Assembly (NCBI GenBank): GCA_030770535.1
Contig: JASVEC010000013.1
Location: 310,001-374,000 of the forward strand
Direction of reading: 5' to 3'
DNA from: Batkoa obscura
Taxonomy: Eukaryota > Entomophthoromycota > Entomophthoromycetes > Entomophthorales > Batkoaceae
Length of the DNA stretch: 64,000 bases
Position 1 is the first letter of the stretch. Every line of letters begins with the position of its first letter. Positions 22,109 through 34,880 of the stretch are shown here, piece by piece. The position numbers were made by a program, and so were the translations under genes. The notes below the pieces were generated by a model. The model did not search any database. It had not been told where the DNA came from and saw nothing but the letters and a program-made list of their open reading frames with translations.

Positions 22109-23663
22109 ATTTATTTCTCTTAAAGGTTTATTGTTTAAAACAAGAGCTATTGGATTCTATTAATGATTAAACTTTCTATATTAAGTAGTAAAGCCTTCCT
22201 TAAATAGCCTTTTTTCAACTGCTTTATACCAAAAAACGTTTCAGAAAGGTTTATTATTTTTGATATACTATTTGATATCTTTATAGGAGTAGCAATTAAA
22301 AGTATACTTTATAAAACTTTTGAAGTAGATTTTAAGAAAAACAATCTATATTAGCTGCAGAAAACAAAGTTTTGATACCGATTTACAATTCTTTTTTTCT
22401 TTTGAAAGCTGAAGTCTCAAGTGTTTTATTAGTTAAAATAAAAGTTTAAATAATAAAGTTAATAGACATAGGAAGTAAAACCCTTAAAGAGTACTACCTG
22501 GTAAAATAGGACTTGAGTCCAACGACATACTACCTTTGGAAGAAGTAGACAACCAAAGTGAGATTCCCTTTAATTATGTTCTCCAGATGACTTTCCATAT
22601 AATGAGGTGATATGTATAATCAAAAAGCAGAGATTTTTTACCGATTGAGCTAAATTGTAGAGCTTTCATGTAAGATCTAGAGGTTGTTTGATTCGCGATT
22701 ATTGAAGGATACTATAAAAGTACTTTTTTTCATTACTATTTTAGCTTTTTTACTAATAGTTTGTATTAATAGTTTAAACTTCAAAAACATCTATTATAAA
22801 AAAGCTCCATTTCCGATGTTTTTAAAAGGTAATTAGTATGTCTATCTAAATAGGTATTGAACTTTTATATTTGGTAATTCGAGATGATGAGCATGTTTTC
22901 AATGAAATTAAAATTAAGGTTAATGTTACTTTATTAACAACATTCTTAATTTGTTAAATAGAAGATATGCAAATCATGTTATTTTGTTCTAAGTTGATCT
23001 GTTATTTCTATGTAAACTTTCAGTTCTACATATATCAAATAACAAGCGAGAGTTATTAGCGTAGAGCATTGAAATGATAGAACTCATCTTAACATAAAGG
23101 AAAGAGTCAATCTCAGAGTTAATTTAAATATTAAAATATTAAAAATACAATAAGCAAAACTAAAACTATGAAATTTATTAAGGATTAAATTGGTTGTAAA
23201 AATAAGGGGATTTCAAATACTATTGTTCCAGTTCAAGGTTAAAGTATGAGCGCGATATTATGAGCTTTATTTAATTAATTAGTAAAAGAGGCTTGATGCT
23301 ATCCAATATTTAAGGCAATAAAGTTTTAGTTATGAGCAGTTTTAAGCAATAAAATGATAAGATTTAGAAATTAAAAAAGATCATTTTTAATCATTCAAAA
23401 TGGTTCTTGTTTGGTTTAAAATGAGCTCTAAATAAGGAACTTGTTATTGCCAAAGTTGGTATTCTAAGGATGAACAATCGGATGGGTTAGTTTACAAATG
23501 GGTCAACTTATAGCATATGCTATTCTAGAAAGGGGTAGTAAACAACAGTAACAAGTGAGTTTATGTAATATTGTTATCGTTAAGTTTAGTTCGACGATTT
23601 CTAAAAGTTATTCATTATTTATGTATTTCTATTAATTAATAAAAACTTGAGGTAAATAGCACT
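22109..23663. other. intergenic, nothing coding
   Basis: About 1.5 kb of AT-rich DNA with stops in all frames; no repeat or RNA recognised. Confidence 0.6.
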
Positions 23664-23669
23664 ATATAA
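23664..23669 (+). promoter_or_regulatory. TATA box of the gene at 23714
   Basis: TATATAA-like element about 45-50 bp before the ATG, which supports 23714 as the true start. Confidence 0.5.
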
Positions 23670-23713
23670 CCAGGGAAAAGTAATCTTTTTTATATTCAGT
23701 TCATAAATTTAAG

Positions 23714-24433
23714 ATGACCATTATTTTGTCCAGACCCTTGTTCAACAATATAAAGGATAATTTGGCTCGTGACTCTTCATTATATTCTTTATTAAAAGAT
23801 CATACACAGCTTGTCCCTACAAGCCCTTTGTTGAATTCTTCCTTAACACTTTCTTTTAGTCATCTTTTAAGTCCTTCGTTAAGTCCTTCTACAGGTTCAA
23901 GTAATGCTTCATACTATTACGAAAATTCAAACTGTGGCCTTAATACAACATTCGATATCAATTTTAAAAATTTATTAAACAAAGAAGCCAAGCTAACACA
24001 CAGCAACTTAGACTTAACTCAAATTATTACTAAAGATTACAACCCGATTTCTAATATCAATTTTGAAAATAGCTTTCAATTTTTATATAACTTTGACAAG
24101 GAAGATCTTATTTTAGTAGATTTATTTTTTACACTAGATATAAATAATACCAATCTTATTTTAAATGAAATTGATATTGAATTTTTTAAACAAAATTCCA
24201 TGAATCCAGTATATAACTTTATGCTTTTAACCATCATACTATTTGTGACTGAGAAATATTTTAAACCTGAAAATAATCAAAGAAGGGATCTTTATTCAAA
24301 GTATGTATATGATTTACTTTATTACTTTGGTCAAGCTCACGTCTTAATAAATCTTGGTTGTATCGATAGCTGTTATCTGAATATTTCATATTCAATACTA
24401 AACCTTTATTTTAATGTACTTTCCCTAAATTAG
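23714..24433 (+). CDS. hypothetical protein, resembles start of a fungal transcription-factor middle region
   Basis: Single frame of 239 residues with a TATA box at a normal distance. Residues 1-75 are Ser/Leu-rich and probably disordered (SLSPSTGSSNASYYYEN). Residues about 125-235 read LILVDLFFTLDINNTNLILN, then FKQNSMNPVYNFMLLTIILF and SKYVYDLLYYFGQAHV. This resembles the first part of the fungal-specific regulator domain found behind Zn2Cys6 clusters ('LIDLYFTYIHPLFPILHKPTF...'). There is no Cys-rich DNA-binding cluster, and the protein ends where the domain would normally run on for 200 or more residues. It may be a truncated regulator, a non-DNA-binding relative, or something else. The match is by eye only. 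Confidence 0.5.
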   Translation: MTIILSRPLFNNIKDNLARDSSLYSLLKDHTQLVPTSPLLNSSLTLSFSHLLSPSLSPSTGSSNASYYYENSNCGLNTTFDINFKNLLNKEAKLTHSNLDLTQIITKDYNPISNINFENSFQFLYNFDKEDLILVDLFFTLDINNTNLILNEIDIEFFKQNSMNPVYNFMLLTIILFVTEKYFKPENNQRRDLYSKYVYDLLYYFGQAHVLINLGCIDSCYLNISYSILNLYFNVLSLN

Positions 24434-25058
24434 ATGTAAATAAATCCAATGTTAACTGTAATTTCATCTTTTGCTTTTTACGCTTCTATAATTTAGAACT
24501 CTTATTTGAAAGATTTGTTTAATACATAGGTAGACATTGGTTTTAGCCTAACTTTTTAATTTATGTATAAACTCAAAATGAGTAAAATCCACCTTAATAC
24601 AAATATACAGCATTTAAAAACCATAATAATTATTTAATAGCATACTATTAAGATCAATTTAAAAATCATTTATAAAATCGAAAGTTATACAATCAATGAA
24701 CTTTCCTATAACAACCACGAAGCTTGTTAATAGCACTAAAAATTACAAAAGGTTCACTGATCGACCATTAATACATATAATAACTTGTCCGACTAATTTT
24801 ATAAGGAGATTTTAAGGGTTCAACGCTATTTCAAGAATTGAAAAAACTCGATTAATAAAGTAAAATCGAAATGCGTTATAGATGAACAATTACTATTCAT
24901 TTTTACAACGTGTAAATAGTAGCACTTTAACAACTGACTCTATCTACTCTTCTAGCCATCAATACTACTTATTAGTTATAAAAATGAATCGCATTTGACC
25001 TAAAATCAAAATTTACGTTATTTTAATCGATCTAGACTTAAGGTTGATTGTGATTCTA
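24434..25058. other. intergenic, nothing coding
   Basis: No supported feature. Confidence 0.6.
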
Positions 25059-25153
25059 ATATGGGGATGTATTTTTTTGTTTATTAATTTTTTTCTCTCA
25101 AATTGCACTTAAAAAACGGAAAAATAATGAAACCAAAAAAAAACACCCCATAT
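25059..25153 (+). mobile_element. 105-bp-family MITE, copy 9 (internally deleted)
   Basis: ATATGGGGATGTATTTTT to AACACCCCATATAT; about 10 bases shorter than consensus in the left half. Confidence 0.88.
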
Positions 25154-25423
25154 ATAGTTTTAAGCGCTAGTAATAGATGTATAACATCTTAACATATTGA
25201 GTAAAAATATCAAAGCATAAACAAAACATTCTCAATATCTTATTGATATCTTTGCTAAGAAAAATGAAATATATTAGTCAGTTTTCTAATAATTAAGACC
25301 ACTTTATTTTGGATTTGTATGTAACGTTAGAACTGAATTGGTGTTATTAAACGAAATACTTTAATATATTAATTGCGTCACTCTTTTTTTAGCTGGGTGA
25401 TTATGTTATAAATCAGATAAACC

Positions 25424-25528
25424 ATATGGGGATGTATTTTTTTGCTTAAGAATTTTACTAACAATTTTTCCGCTTAAATAGCGCTCAAAAATGGAAAAAG
25501 TAATGAAACCAAAAAAAACATCGTTATG
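25424..25528 (+). mobile_element. 105-bp-family MITE, copy 10
   Basis: ATATGGGGATGTATTTTTTT to ACATCGTTATG, core CCGCTTAAATAGCGCTC. It lies 270 bp after copy 9 in the same orientation. Confidence 0.9.
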
Positions 25529-25831
25529 TTTATTTTTTAAAATACTATAAAAGAACAGCGCTGGTAATACAATCAAATGATTTTGGAGATTGCAATCACT
25601 TTAATTAATATTTAAAAAAACGAACATTGCTCTATTAAGATTTTAATACCTTTTTTTTTGGAATCTTGAATTATAAATATTAATTATATTACGAATATAG
25701 TTAAAAATAGCTTGTAAAATTAATAATTTTTTTATTTTGCAAATTATAGAATAGATATATATATATATAGTAATAAACAAAACTAAGTTTTTATTGATTA
25801 TTTTCATAAGCTTTTTATTAATATATTAATT

Positions 25832-25968
25832 ATAAATGTTTTTTTTGGTTTTATTACTTTTTCTCATTTTTTAAGCGTTATATGAGTGAAAGTATGAGTG
25901 AAAGTATGAGTGAAAGTATGAGTGAAAAACTGTTAGTAAATTTCTTAAATAAAATAGGACATCCTCAA
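25832..25968 (-). mobile_element. 105-bp-family MITE, copy 11, expanded by an internal tandem repeat
   Basis: Reverse orientation with both half-elements readable, but the core TATGAGTGAAAG is present about four times in tandem (25881-25928), making the copy about 137 bp. Confidence 0.8.
25881..25928. repeat. 12-bp tandem repeat, about four units
   Basis: TATGAGTGAAAG repeated in tandem inside MITE copy 11, derived from the element's own ATTTGAGTGGAAAG core. Confidence 0.9.
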
Positions 25969-26216
25969 ATCTATATTAAACAAACTTTATCAATTTGCGA
26001 TTTTATTAGAATTCTGATTTAATATAAATACTTATTCTAATAAAAGATACTTTATAGTTAAAATAGATTACAAAACCCAAATCAACTTGTCATTTCTATT
26101 AAAAAGGGACTTAAGATATATTATTATCTATTTTTAAGATAATCAATTTTATTATAAAAAACGAGTTCTTTCCTCTTGTTTATATCTCCTTTACTTTTTT
26201 CTTTATCCAATCTGTT

Positions 26217-29200
26217 TTATTTCCTACTTGGTGGAAAACTACAATATCTATCTTCAACATAAACAATTTCAAAGATACCTAAAATAAAGTAATAATAAAA
26301 TAATTAGTAAATTACTCTTTATATCTCAAGTTTAATTATAAATTATAAATTTAATTTACCTTCTTCTTTTGTTTTTAAGTCATATTCTCTTTGGTTAATA
26401 TTTCGAATCATTGAAGTGGATTTTACTTGATTAGTTTTTAAATCTTGTTGTGTATATCGAATCGAAAAGGGAGCAACTAAAAATAATAAATTAAAATTCA
26501 TTAATAAAACTTTTAAAAAGATAAATAATCTTCTTTTTACTTACCACCTTCTAGTTTAACTGAGATATTAGCTTCTTCACCTAAATAAATTACAATGTAT
26601 TGTTAATATCAATTTTACTTTTATTTATAAATTCACTTACCTTGATGAATTTTCTCGACTTGATTTGAACTTTGAATAGTAGCTGATGGTAATTGATGGA
26701 TTTTTATTATTTCTGTCAATTCTTCATTACAACATATATCATCAATATGACATAGTTTTTCTACTTTAAATTTTCCTTCTTTATCTGCTAATCTTGAAAA
26801 TACAATATCTTCTAATTTAATTGGTCCTAATTGTTTTTCATTTAATGAATAATAAAATTGAAAGGGTGTTTCTCCTATTAATGAAAATTCCAATTGTTCA
26901 CCAACACATAAATCTTTATGGAAATGATACTTTATAGTTGGTATATCATATACTTGTATATTAATACTTTCAATATGCGGATTATTAAATTGACATTGAT
27001 GTTTATCTTGTATATTAATTAAATTTAATTTAAAGTTACCTATGGAATCATTAGGTAATTTTAATTCAAATTTAAATTGTTTTGTTTGAATATTTTTAAA
27101 TTCAATTGGATAACTATTACCATTAGGATCTACCCATTCTAATTCAATATTAAATGGAGCTTCACCAATTAAATTAAGTTGTAAATCTTTAATTGTACTT
27201 GATTTACATGCTTTAATATATCTTATTTTATTTGTTACAAAATTTGCTTTTGGATTTTTATAAACTAATTGCTCAATTTTTATAATATTTTCTAATTTAG
27301 TTAATTCATTATAATGCATATCTCCAATTTTATCTAAATGATATTCATTTAATCCATCATTATTTGTGTCTAAATTAAATAAATATTCATCTTTTAATAT
27401 ATTATCTTTAAATTTATCAAAATAATCCCCATTTTTTCCATTCTTAAATTTATAACCTAATTTAAATGGTCCATTTCCGTAAAATTTTAATTTTTGATTA
27501 GATAATTGATATTGACAAACTGGATTTAATTTAAATATATTATAATCATTATCATTATGTTCATTATCATCCATAACTAATTTAACTATTGGCTTATTAT
27601 AATATTTAATAATAAATTTATCTTCATTTTCAATTACTTCTCCTCTACAATAATCGTCTTTAACTGATATTAATCTATATTCTCCTTCTTCAAATACATT
27701 AATTGTAGCTTTATTATCTATAAGTTCAAAGGGTTTTAACTTATTATTTGGTGTTGATACAGTAAATCGCCATGGGGCTTCTCCTTCTAAATAAATTGGT
27801 AATTTAAATTCTTGACCTTGTTTACCATATAATATATTATTATTGTTATTATTATTATTATTAACTTCATCTTCATAAATAAATTGAATCTTAGGTTTTG
27901 TATCTCTTACATCGTAATTGATTGATGGTACATTTAATTTATTTTCACATCCATCAGCATCAATTATATTAGTTAATTGTATTATATGTTTACCAGTCAT
28001 AGTTGGTTTATCGATTTTTAATTTAATTGTTGAATCATGAATATCATTGATTACAAATTCTTTAATATTTTCATCATTTATAATTGAATATTCTAATTGT
28101 AATGGAAATTTACCATTTAATTGAACGGATAATTCATTTGATTGAATATTTTCATTTAAACATAATTTAATATTATTATTTTGTTTAGTAATAAATTTAG
28201 CTATTGGTTGGGCATTTACTTTTTGATAATATTCATTGGTTAGTTTTACTTGTCCATAAGCTTCATTTGTTAATTTTGTAAATTTATATTCATAACTTCC
28301 TGAATGTTCTGGTATAATTTTAATATAATTAATTAAATTCATTAATCTGATACTCTTTCTGTTATTAACTTTAATTCCATCATCTTGTTTTCCTATAATA
28401 TTATAATCTAAAACAAATGGAACATCACCTGTTAATGTTAAATTAAATTCCATACCAATTTCTTTATTACAAGTTGATAAAATAGGTTGATTATCCATCA
28501 TTAATTCTGGTTTAGGTAATCCCTCTACTTTAACTATTTTTGACTTAATCATTTCATTTCTACAATAGGCGTCTGTAACTGATAATATTTTATAATATCC
28601 TATATCTTTTACATAAAAATCATAATCATCATTAAATTGTTTCGTATCATAAATTTTATAATTTTCGATATTATTGCAATCTTTATCTAATTTACATAAT
28701 CCAATAGTAACATTAACATAAGGTTCTCCTTGAGCTGAAAATGATAATTGTTGTTCCTTTTTAATTGGAGATAAATATAATTTCTTATTTTTAAAATTAA
28801 AATAAGCATCTGGTTTAGAATGAGCTGTTAGATATCCTTTTAGTTCCTTTTCATTATTATATTTCTTTAACTCTTCGTGATCTATAATATTCCCATAATA
28901 ATCTTTAATCTTAGCAATTTGGTATTCATATTTTCCAGGTTTATCAAATTTAAAATCTACATTAAATTGTTGTTCTTTTAGTGTACCTTTTTCAATAATA
29001 TCTGTAATGATTGTTTTACTAAACATGTTATTTGATTGGTCTTTTAAATTATAAGTTACTTCCATTGGTCCAATACCATAAACTACTATATTCGTATTTA
29101 ATGGTTCTTTTGTTGTAGATAAACAATAATGAGAAGATTTAAGTTGATCATGTGATATATTATTAATCTTTGCAGTTGGACAAGGTGCTATATTTAATTC

Positions 29201-30451
29201 AAATTCCTTTCCTAATTTAGAAAATTGATTTCCTTCCCCATCATATACATTATTAAATCTATATATTCCAGGTTTATCGATACTATATTTATAATGACCA
29301 ACTACAATCTTATCTCCATTTTCTTTTATTTTAATATTATCTTTTGAAAATTGTTTCAATTTAATTGTTTCAATTTTACTCTTAGTTTCTCCAATTTTAC
29401 TATATTCCACTTCTATTTTACTTGGATTGGTACCGTTGATAAATATCAAAATACTATCCTTTTTATATTTATTATCTTTATCTCTAATTAAACAGAAATG
29501 ATGATCTTCAGTGTTGAATTTAACAGAACTATAGTAAAAATAAAAATGTCAACTCATAATTACATATATATAAAAACTTATTCTTACCTATCCGGTAATA
29601 TCTTCACTGTATATCTCCCTGAAAGATGTTGATTTCCAGTAATAACTTCTTCTCTACTTAACAGTTTATTATTACTTAATCCAATTCCTTGAAAGGTATC
29701 TCGAACTATTGGAACTAAAATATATTATTAAAACATTCAAAATTTCTATTTTAAAAAAAGCTTACTAGCTGATGGTGCTTCTGTCTTTGTACCAGGTAAA
29801 AAATAAGTCAATGGTGAAAATATCTAATTATAATATCCAATTATTAATACTATTATTTAACAAAAAATCAATTCGTCAATTACTTACCCACCCCATCTTA
29901 AAAACAATTAATGTATTAATTGCAGCCATAATAACCAATATTGCTCCAAGAGTTTTACTTTCAAATTCTCTTTTAGTCTCAAATAAATTAAAATACATGA
30001 TAAATCCCAATAACATAGAATCTAACAAAGTCCATTTTAACACTGCATATAATTGATAAAATAACCACACTTCCGAATCACTCTCCTCACTTATCTCAAA
30101 TATATACAATATTTTCATAAAATAATAACTTGAAATAAGTAATAATAATAATAGAATTTGTAAAGTATATGGGATAGAGAACTTTGAGAGAAAATTATTG
30201 GATTGTTCTGCTGGATTACGATATACCAAATTACGAATACCTCCTTCACTGAGTGAATTTCTATTTCCTTGTGGTTTAACCTCTCGGATACTATTGTTTA
30301 CTCCATTAGTGGTAGGATTGGTAGAACTATTTTCTGTTTGTGGTGTAAATAATCTTTCTTCTTGCTCATTGGTCTTCAATAAAGCTTTTCGTCGATTTGA
30401 AATGGTACTTTGTGTTAAACCAACACTTAGATTGGTATCGTCAAAATCCAT
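26217..30451 (-). CDS. POM152: nuclear pore membrane glycoprotein POM152
   Basis: Seven exons on the minus strand join in frame (30451-29888, 29823-29766, 29714-29588, 29528-26641, 26580-26545, 26476-26360, 26278-26217), giving 1,283 residues; yeast Pom152 has 1,337. It is the membrane-anchored ring component of the nuclear pore, with an N-terminal pore-side segment and a long lumenal chain of Ig-like repeats. The N-terminus (1-85) is polar, followed by hydrophobic helices around 90-185 (YTLQILLLLLLISSYYF, TLGAILVIMAAINTLIVF). Family-specific GRYTVKILPDS leads into the lumenal part. There, a repeated pattern of 'GE.P....Y.....' and 'D.YC' marks the Ig-like units, including the last one, EIVYVEDRYCSFPP, just before the stop. 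The large exon has a poly-Asn run from AAT repeats at 27841-27872. A 36-nt microexon precedes the last two exons. Confidence 0.94.
27838..27873. repeat. trinucleotide repeat encoding poly-Asn in POM152
   Basis: ATT/AAT triplets encode about ten Asn in a row between lumenal Ig-like units. It is coding and in frame. Confidence 0.85.
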
Positions 30452-31719
30452 AGTGATATCCTTTATTCTATGTCCTTTATGTTAATTCTTTTTATATTGC
30501 TGATACGAGCAAGATGGTGATTACCCTTTAGTATTAATAAATTTGGAAATGGTGATAAAAAATGAAAACCAAAGGTGGTAATTTTTTGAGTGAAAAAAAT
30601 CGATCCGATGATTGGCTCAATCAATGAAGGTTATGGGATCATGTGAGTAATGAGAAAAATTGAAGCTTAAGCAATTAGTGACGTAGGTAAATTGAATTTT
30701 ATATTGAGTGGAAGATTATAATTCAACTTGGGTAATTCCAATGTTATTCTTTGGCCCTCTCTCTTTATTGTCTTTATAACAGCTCAATTTTGGAATAATA
30801 CTTCACTTAATTATAATTAAAAAGTTAAAATTAAAAAGTTGATGCATGACAAAGTTGCTTATTTATCAATAATCTTTTAATGTATTTTTTATAGTTGGAT
30901 TATTTTTAATAATAGATATAGTGATGCTTATAATAATTATTCATATAATTAATGACAAAAATCAATAACGCATTCAAAATAAAAAATTATTCAAAGCTAA
31001 TTAATAATGATTTAAAAACTGTAATGCATTTTTTTACAGAATCTAATATGACTTTTTTCAATAGAAAATCTTGAAGAAACCAGAAACTTCCAAATGTTTC
31101 ATTGTTGGGAGGAAATGAAATAAAGGATTAAATGACTTCAAAGATAATTAGGAATAATTTGGGAAGGGACAGGAATCGAGGAACTATGCAATTAGAGGGG
31201 AAAACTTTAGCTTAACTTGACCAGCTTTGGAGTTGAGTAGGTTAAGTTTAAGGGCGATGAATTTTAATTTGTAGAGAACAACTCAAGACCAAAAGATAAA
31301 AGTTGAAGATGTTAATACAAATTAAGTTATTAATGATTTAAATAATAACTATTAAGTTTTGATAATAGAATATTCAATTTCAATAAAGCAAAAAAACAAT
31401 GGATTAATGAGATATATGATATTGATGTATAAGTTTTATAATTAAATGATATTGAATCAAAGCTATTATTTTATTATATGATTTTAAATTTATTATTTTT
31501 TGTAAATTTTTATATAGCTTTGTTATTAAATTTTAATAAAAAAAAGTTAGTTTTTAAATAACTTTATAAAAAAATATAAAATTAATAAAATTATATTAGC
31601 ATAAGTTATTTAATTAAAAAGTAAATTTCATATATAAACAATTAATAAATTACTATATAAAATTTGAAATTAATTAAATAAGATAAAAATTAATATGATT
31701 ATTATTGAATATAAAAAAA
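30452..31719. other. intergenic, nothing coding
   Basis: POM152 promoter side followed by very AT-rich DNA. No MITE copy and no supported gene. Confidence 0.6.
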
Positions 31720-32733
31720 TCAAGGACTGTATGGAAAAGCAGATTGAGAAGCATTTGGTAGTGCTTTTAAATTCAATTTAGCTAACATTTTATCTACTTG
31801 TTTACGAGCTGGATCATGAATTAATAAAACAAATAATGGATTTATAATACCAGTAAATGAATTAAATATATGACTAAATGTAGTTATACTTGGATCAATA
31901 TATCTTGGACTTAAAGCCAAGAATAATGAGATTGTTGCATTTGGTAATATAAATATTATATAAGCTAATATCATACCACTTAACTTTAATGTGGTCCACA
32001 ACTTAATACTTAATACTTTAGCTTTTATATCACTATGCTGAGAATAAAAGCTTCCTTTTAGTGGGGACTCGTTTTCATTACAAATCTCCCATCTATCCGA
32101 CAATGTATACTTTGAACTTACATTTTTGATTTTTAATGATAATTGTTTATTATAAGCTAAATTTAAATTAAAGTAACAAAATACAATGATAATTAAACTA
32201 AGTAGAAATCTTGTCATAAATAAAATATAAGTAAATTTAGCAAATGTCGTATTATTGGACGTTTGTTTAGGAAAAGGCAAACATACTAGTTTTGATGGTG
32301 ACCAAAAATAAGGATCTTTATAATGTAAATTGAATAATGCTGTTCCTAAAGATAATAAAATTGATATTGAAGATATGACATACCAAACTAGACTAGATAT
32401 CTTATATTTGGTACAAATAGCAAAATATCTCATTAAACCTAAAATAGCTACTAACTCTAAGGAAGATTCTAATGTTATTATTACTATTATTGTGTCACTC
32501 GCGCACCACCAATTAGGGAATAAAGCTGTATCTTGATTGAAACTAGTCATTAATGATACCCTTACAACTGAATTTATATAAAACAAGCAATCAAAAATAC
32601 CAATTATTAATATTAATTTTAAATCCGTGCCTTTTAATTTTAACTTAATAACAATTATATAAAACATTGTAATATTAATTATTATGCCTACTAAAGCTTG
32701 AATTAATACTGTTATTTCTCCTACGTAGCTCAT
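31720..32733 (-). CDS. class A GPCR-like receptor, subfamily A
   Basis: Single-exon receptor of 337 residues (MSYVGEITVLIQALVGIIIN), the same length as the receptor at 20109 and alike over most of its length, with the third inner loop (about 200-240) the most changed part. Class A-like landmarks: WWCASD Cys before helix 3, KLVCLPFPKQ Cys in loop 2, GLMRYFAICTK at the DRY position, AYIIFILPNAT in helix 6, INPLFVLLIHDPARK in helix 7. The usual Cys of helix 6 (CILP) is Phe here (FILP). Predicted plasma-membrane receptor with unknown ligand; no intron. Confidence 0.86.
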   Translation of the reverse strand: MSYVGEITVLIQALVGIIINITMFYIIVIKLKLKGTDLKLILIIGIFDCLFYINSVVRVSLMTSFNQDTALFPNWWCASDTIIVIITLESSLELVAILGLMRYFAICTKYKISSLVWYVISSISILLSLGTALFNLHYKDPYFWSPSKLVCLPFPKQTSNNTTFAKFTYILFMTRFLLSLIIIVFCYFNLNLAYNKQLSLKIKNVSSKYTLSDRWEICNENESPLKGSFYSQHSDIKAKVLSIKLWTTLKLSGMILAYIIFILPNATISLFLALSPRYIDPSITTFSHIFNSFTGIINPLFVLLIHDPARKQVDKMLAKLNLKALPNASQSAFPYSP

Positions 32734-33891
32734 CTTTTATTGTTAAGTTGTTAAAATATTAAATTTCAAAAGGTTGAAAAGAAGTTAAAAAGATTTAACA
32801 TAATTATCTTTAATATGAAATTTATCTTATCTTATGTTATTGCCTTAAGTAATAACTATATTTTACTAGTTGTTTTTATAGCTTTTTTTTATAAAAGTGG
32901 TTACACTAATGGTTCAAATGTTTTAGAAAAGTACTCGTTTTTAGTTATTTTTTTGAATATATTAAAGAAAAATAATAAAAAATAAAAGTATTTAATTAAG
33001 CTACTAATACAATTTTCAATAATATAAAATGAAAAATAGAATGAAAAATTTAACTACTATAAAATATTAGAGCCATTGGTATATCCACTATAAATATGCT
33101 TTCTTACTTTTCTTTTATCGAAAAAGTGCTATCATCATTTACTAATGAATGTATTCTCATTTCTAATAAAGTCTTTAAAAAACATTAATTTTTAAGAGGG
33201 TTTAGTGCTATGTTTTACAAAGAAGCTACTTATTTTTATTAAAGGACCAGCCAGATATACCATCTTAATAAGTCTTGGCAAGCGTATGATCTGAAGAATG
33301 AATTAACTTTTAAAAAGAGTTTATATATTATTATTGTGCTTTATTTCCAGTGATAATATTTTAAATTCTATTTTTTAATCAACTAAATTTTGAATAATGC
33401 AGCATTTTGAAGCATTTGTCTCAGTAAAATCAAAGTTATAAGTCTATTCAAAATAAATGATATATATTTACTAAAAGCTGCTTAGTAAATTTGTCTCATT
33501 TATTTTGAGTTGAGTTATAATAAGCTTATGAAAAAATCATCCGAATGAATGCCATGAAATTCAATAAAATATTAGAGTCTGCAAATAGCTTTTGATTTCT
33601 TTGATGAAGGATTAGTGGAGAATATGTAGTATTATAAATATCCGATTATTTTTACAATCAACTACAAATTTTTTTTAATCGGATTAAATAAGCAGTATGC
33701 TATACCTTTTATAACAAGAAATCTAGTAAACTAAAGCTTGCTTTTTTTTGAATTTTAATATTGAATTTATTTTGATGATGTTACAAAAAGTATAACATCT
33801 TTTATTCGGTCCAACTGTAATATTTTTTCATATTTGATATGAAAAGAACGCCTGGAGCTAATGATTTACATAAATTTTAAACTTAAAGCCA
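32734..33891. other. intergenic, nothing coding
   Basis: AT-rich DNA up to the edge of the inverted repeat at 33892. No supported feature. Confidence 0.6.
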
Positions 33892-34116
33892 GTAAATGCT
33901 TATAATAAACTTAACAATGAATATAGTTGTTAAAGTTTAATTGTGCAGTGAAAAACTATCCATTAGGAATAAAATATCATACAATTTCGCTAAAGCTTAA
34001 GGATTGTGCTTTGGAAAAAGCAACCACAAATACTAGCCTAAGAAATTTTGTGAGGAACTATATTTAAATTTTAACAGCTATCTGATAGAAAAAAGGTTTT
34101 TGGATTCAATAATTGT

Positions 34117-34170
34117 TAATTGTTAATTGTTAATTGTTAATTGTTAATTGTTAATTGTTAATTGTTAATT
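34117..34170. repeat. heptamer tandem repeat (ATTGTTA)
   Basis: About eight units just after the 3' end of secreted-protein copy 1; the same array with the same unit number lies behind copy 3. Confidence 0.9.
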
Positions 34171-34202
34171 TTAATTTTAAGTATTACTTTTTATTTATTA
34201 AA

Positions 34203-34880
34203 TTAATAGTATGGGGTAGCTTTATTATGGGCATCGAAGTTAGTACCAGCACCAATGACACCAAGTCCAGTAGATGAACCATAGTTGTTAGAAGAACCGA
34301 TAGATCCAGCTCCAGTAGCAATGATTCCAACATTGTTACCAGCATTAGTACCAGAGTATGAACCAAGGGATTGACCATAACTAGTACCTGAACCAGTGAC
34401 ACCAGATTGATTAAAGATGTTGCCTTGAGAAGCTTGGAAGTTGGTAGATGATCCAAAACCAGCAGAGCCCAAGGTGACACCAGAAGTATTACCAGAACCA
34501 GCAGAGCCTAAAGCGTTACTGGTACTTCCAAAAGTAGATCCTACATTAACAAATCCATTATCACCAGTAGCACCAGAAATAGCATTGTTGCCAGATGAAA
34601 AATTGTTGCTGTATGGGGTAGCAGCTCCTGCAGCTACATTAGAACTAGCACCAAAAGATGAACCTGGTCCTGAACCAACACCAGCTGAATTACCGAAACT
34701 AGTACTGGAACCACTTCCAGCTGCAGCACCAAAAGATGAGTTTACAGCAACACTTCCTCCATGAGTTACACCACCAATAGCACCTGAACCACTGACTTGA
34801 GATATAGAGTTATCTGGAACTGGAACAGCAAGGATGGAAGTCAAAGCCAAGACAATCATGAAAGGGATAGATTTAACCAT
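34203..34880 (-). CDS. secreted Gly/Ser/Ala-rich protein, copy 1
   Basis: 225 residues. A clear signal peptide (MVKSIPFMIVLALTSILAVP) is followed by a mature chain of low complexity, rich in Gly, Ser, Ala, Asn and Thr, with loosely repeated 'GSS.FG.S' and 'GSGTSYGQSLGS'-like units. There is no Cys, no transmembrane helix, no GPI-type C-terminus (it ends NKATPYY) and no known domain. It looks like a secreted structural, coat or adhesive protein; the function is not known. The codons favour GGT, GCT and TCT and the coding DNA is less AT-rich than its surroundings, as in a strongly expressed gene. The predicted protein is the same as the products at 36378 and 40886. A TATATAAA box lies at 34971-34978, about 90 bp before the ATG. 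Confidence 0.9.
   Translation of the reverse strand: MVKSIPFMIVLALTSILAVPVPDNSISQVSGSGAIGGVTHGGSVAVNSSFGAAAGSGSSTSFGNSAGVGSGPGSSFGASSNVAAGAATPYSNNFSSGNNAISGATGDNGFVNVGSTFGSTSNALGSAGSGNTSGVTLGSAGFGSSTNFQASQGNIFNQSGVTGSGTSYGQSLGSYSGTNAGNNVGIIATGAGSIGSSNNYGSSTGLGVIGAGTNFDAHNKATPYY

Noticed and set aside
27838-27873. Poly-Asn run in POM152 as a sign of a broken gene
   Set aside because: In frame, and the Ig-like units continue on both sides.
34441-34764. 107-codon open frame antisense to the secreted-protein gene (also at 36616 and 41002)
   Set aside because: It mirrors the sense gene in all three copies and is explained by the Gly/Ala/Ser codon pattern; no independent coding signal.
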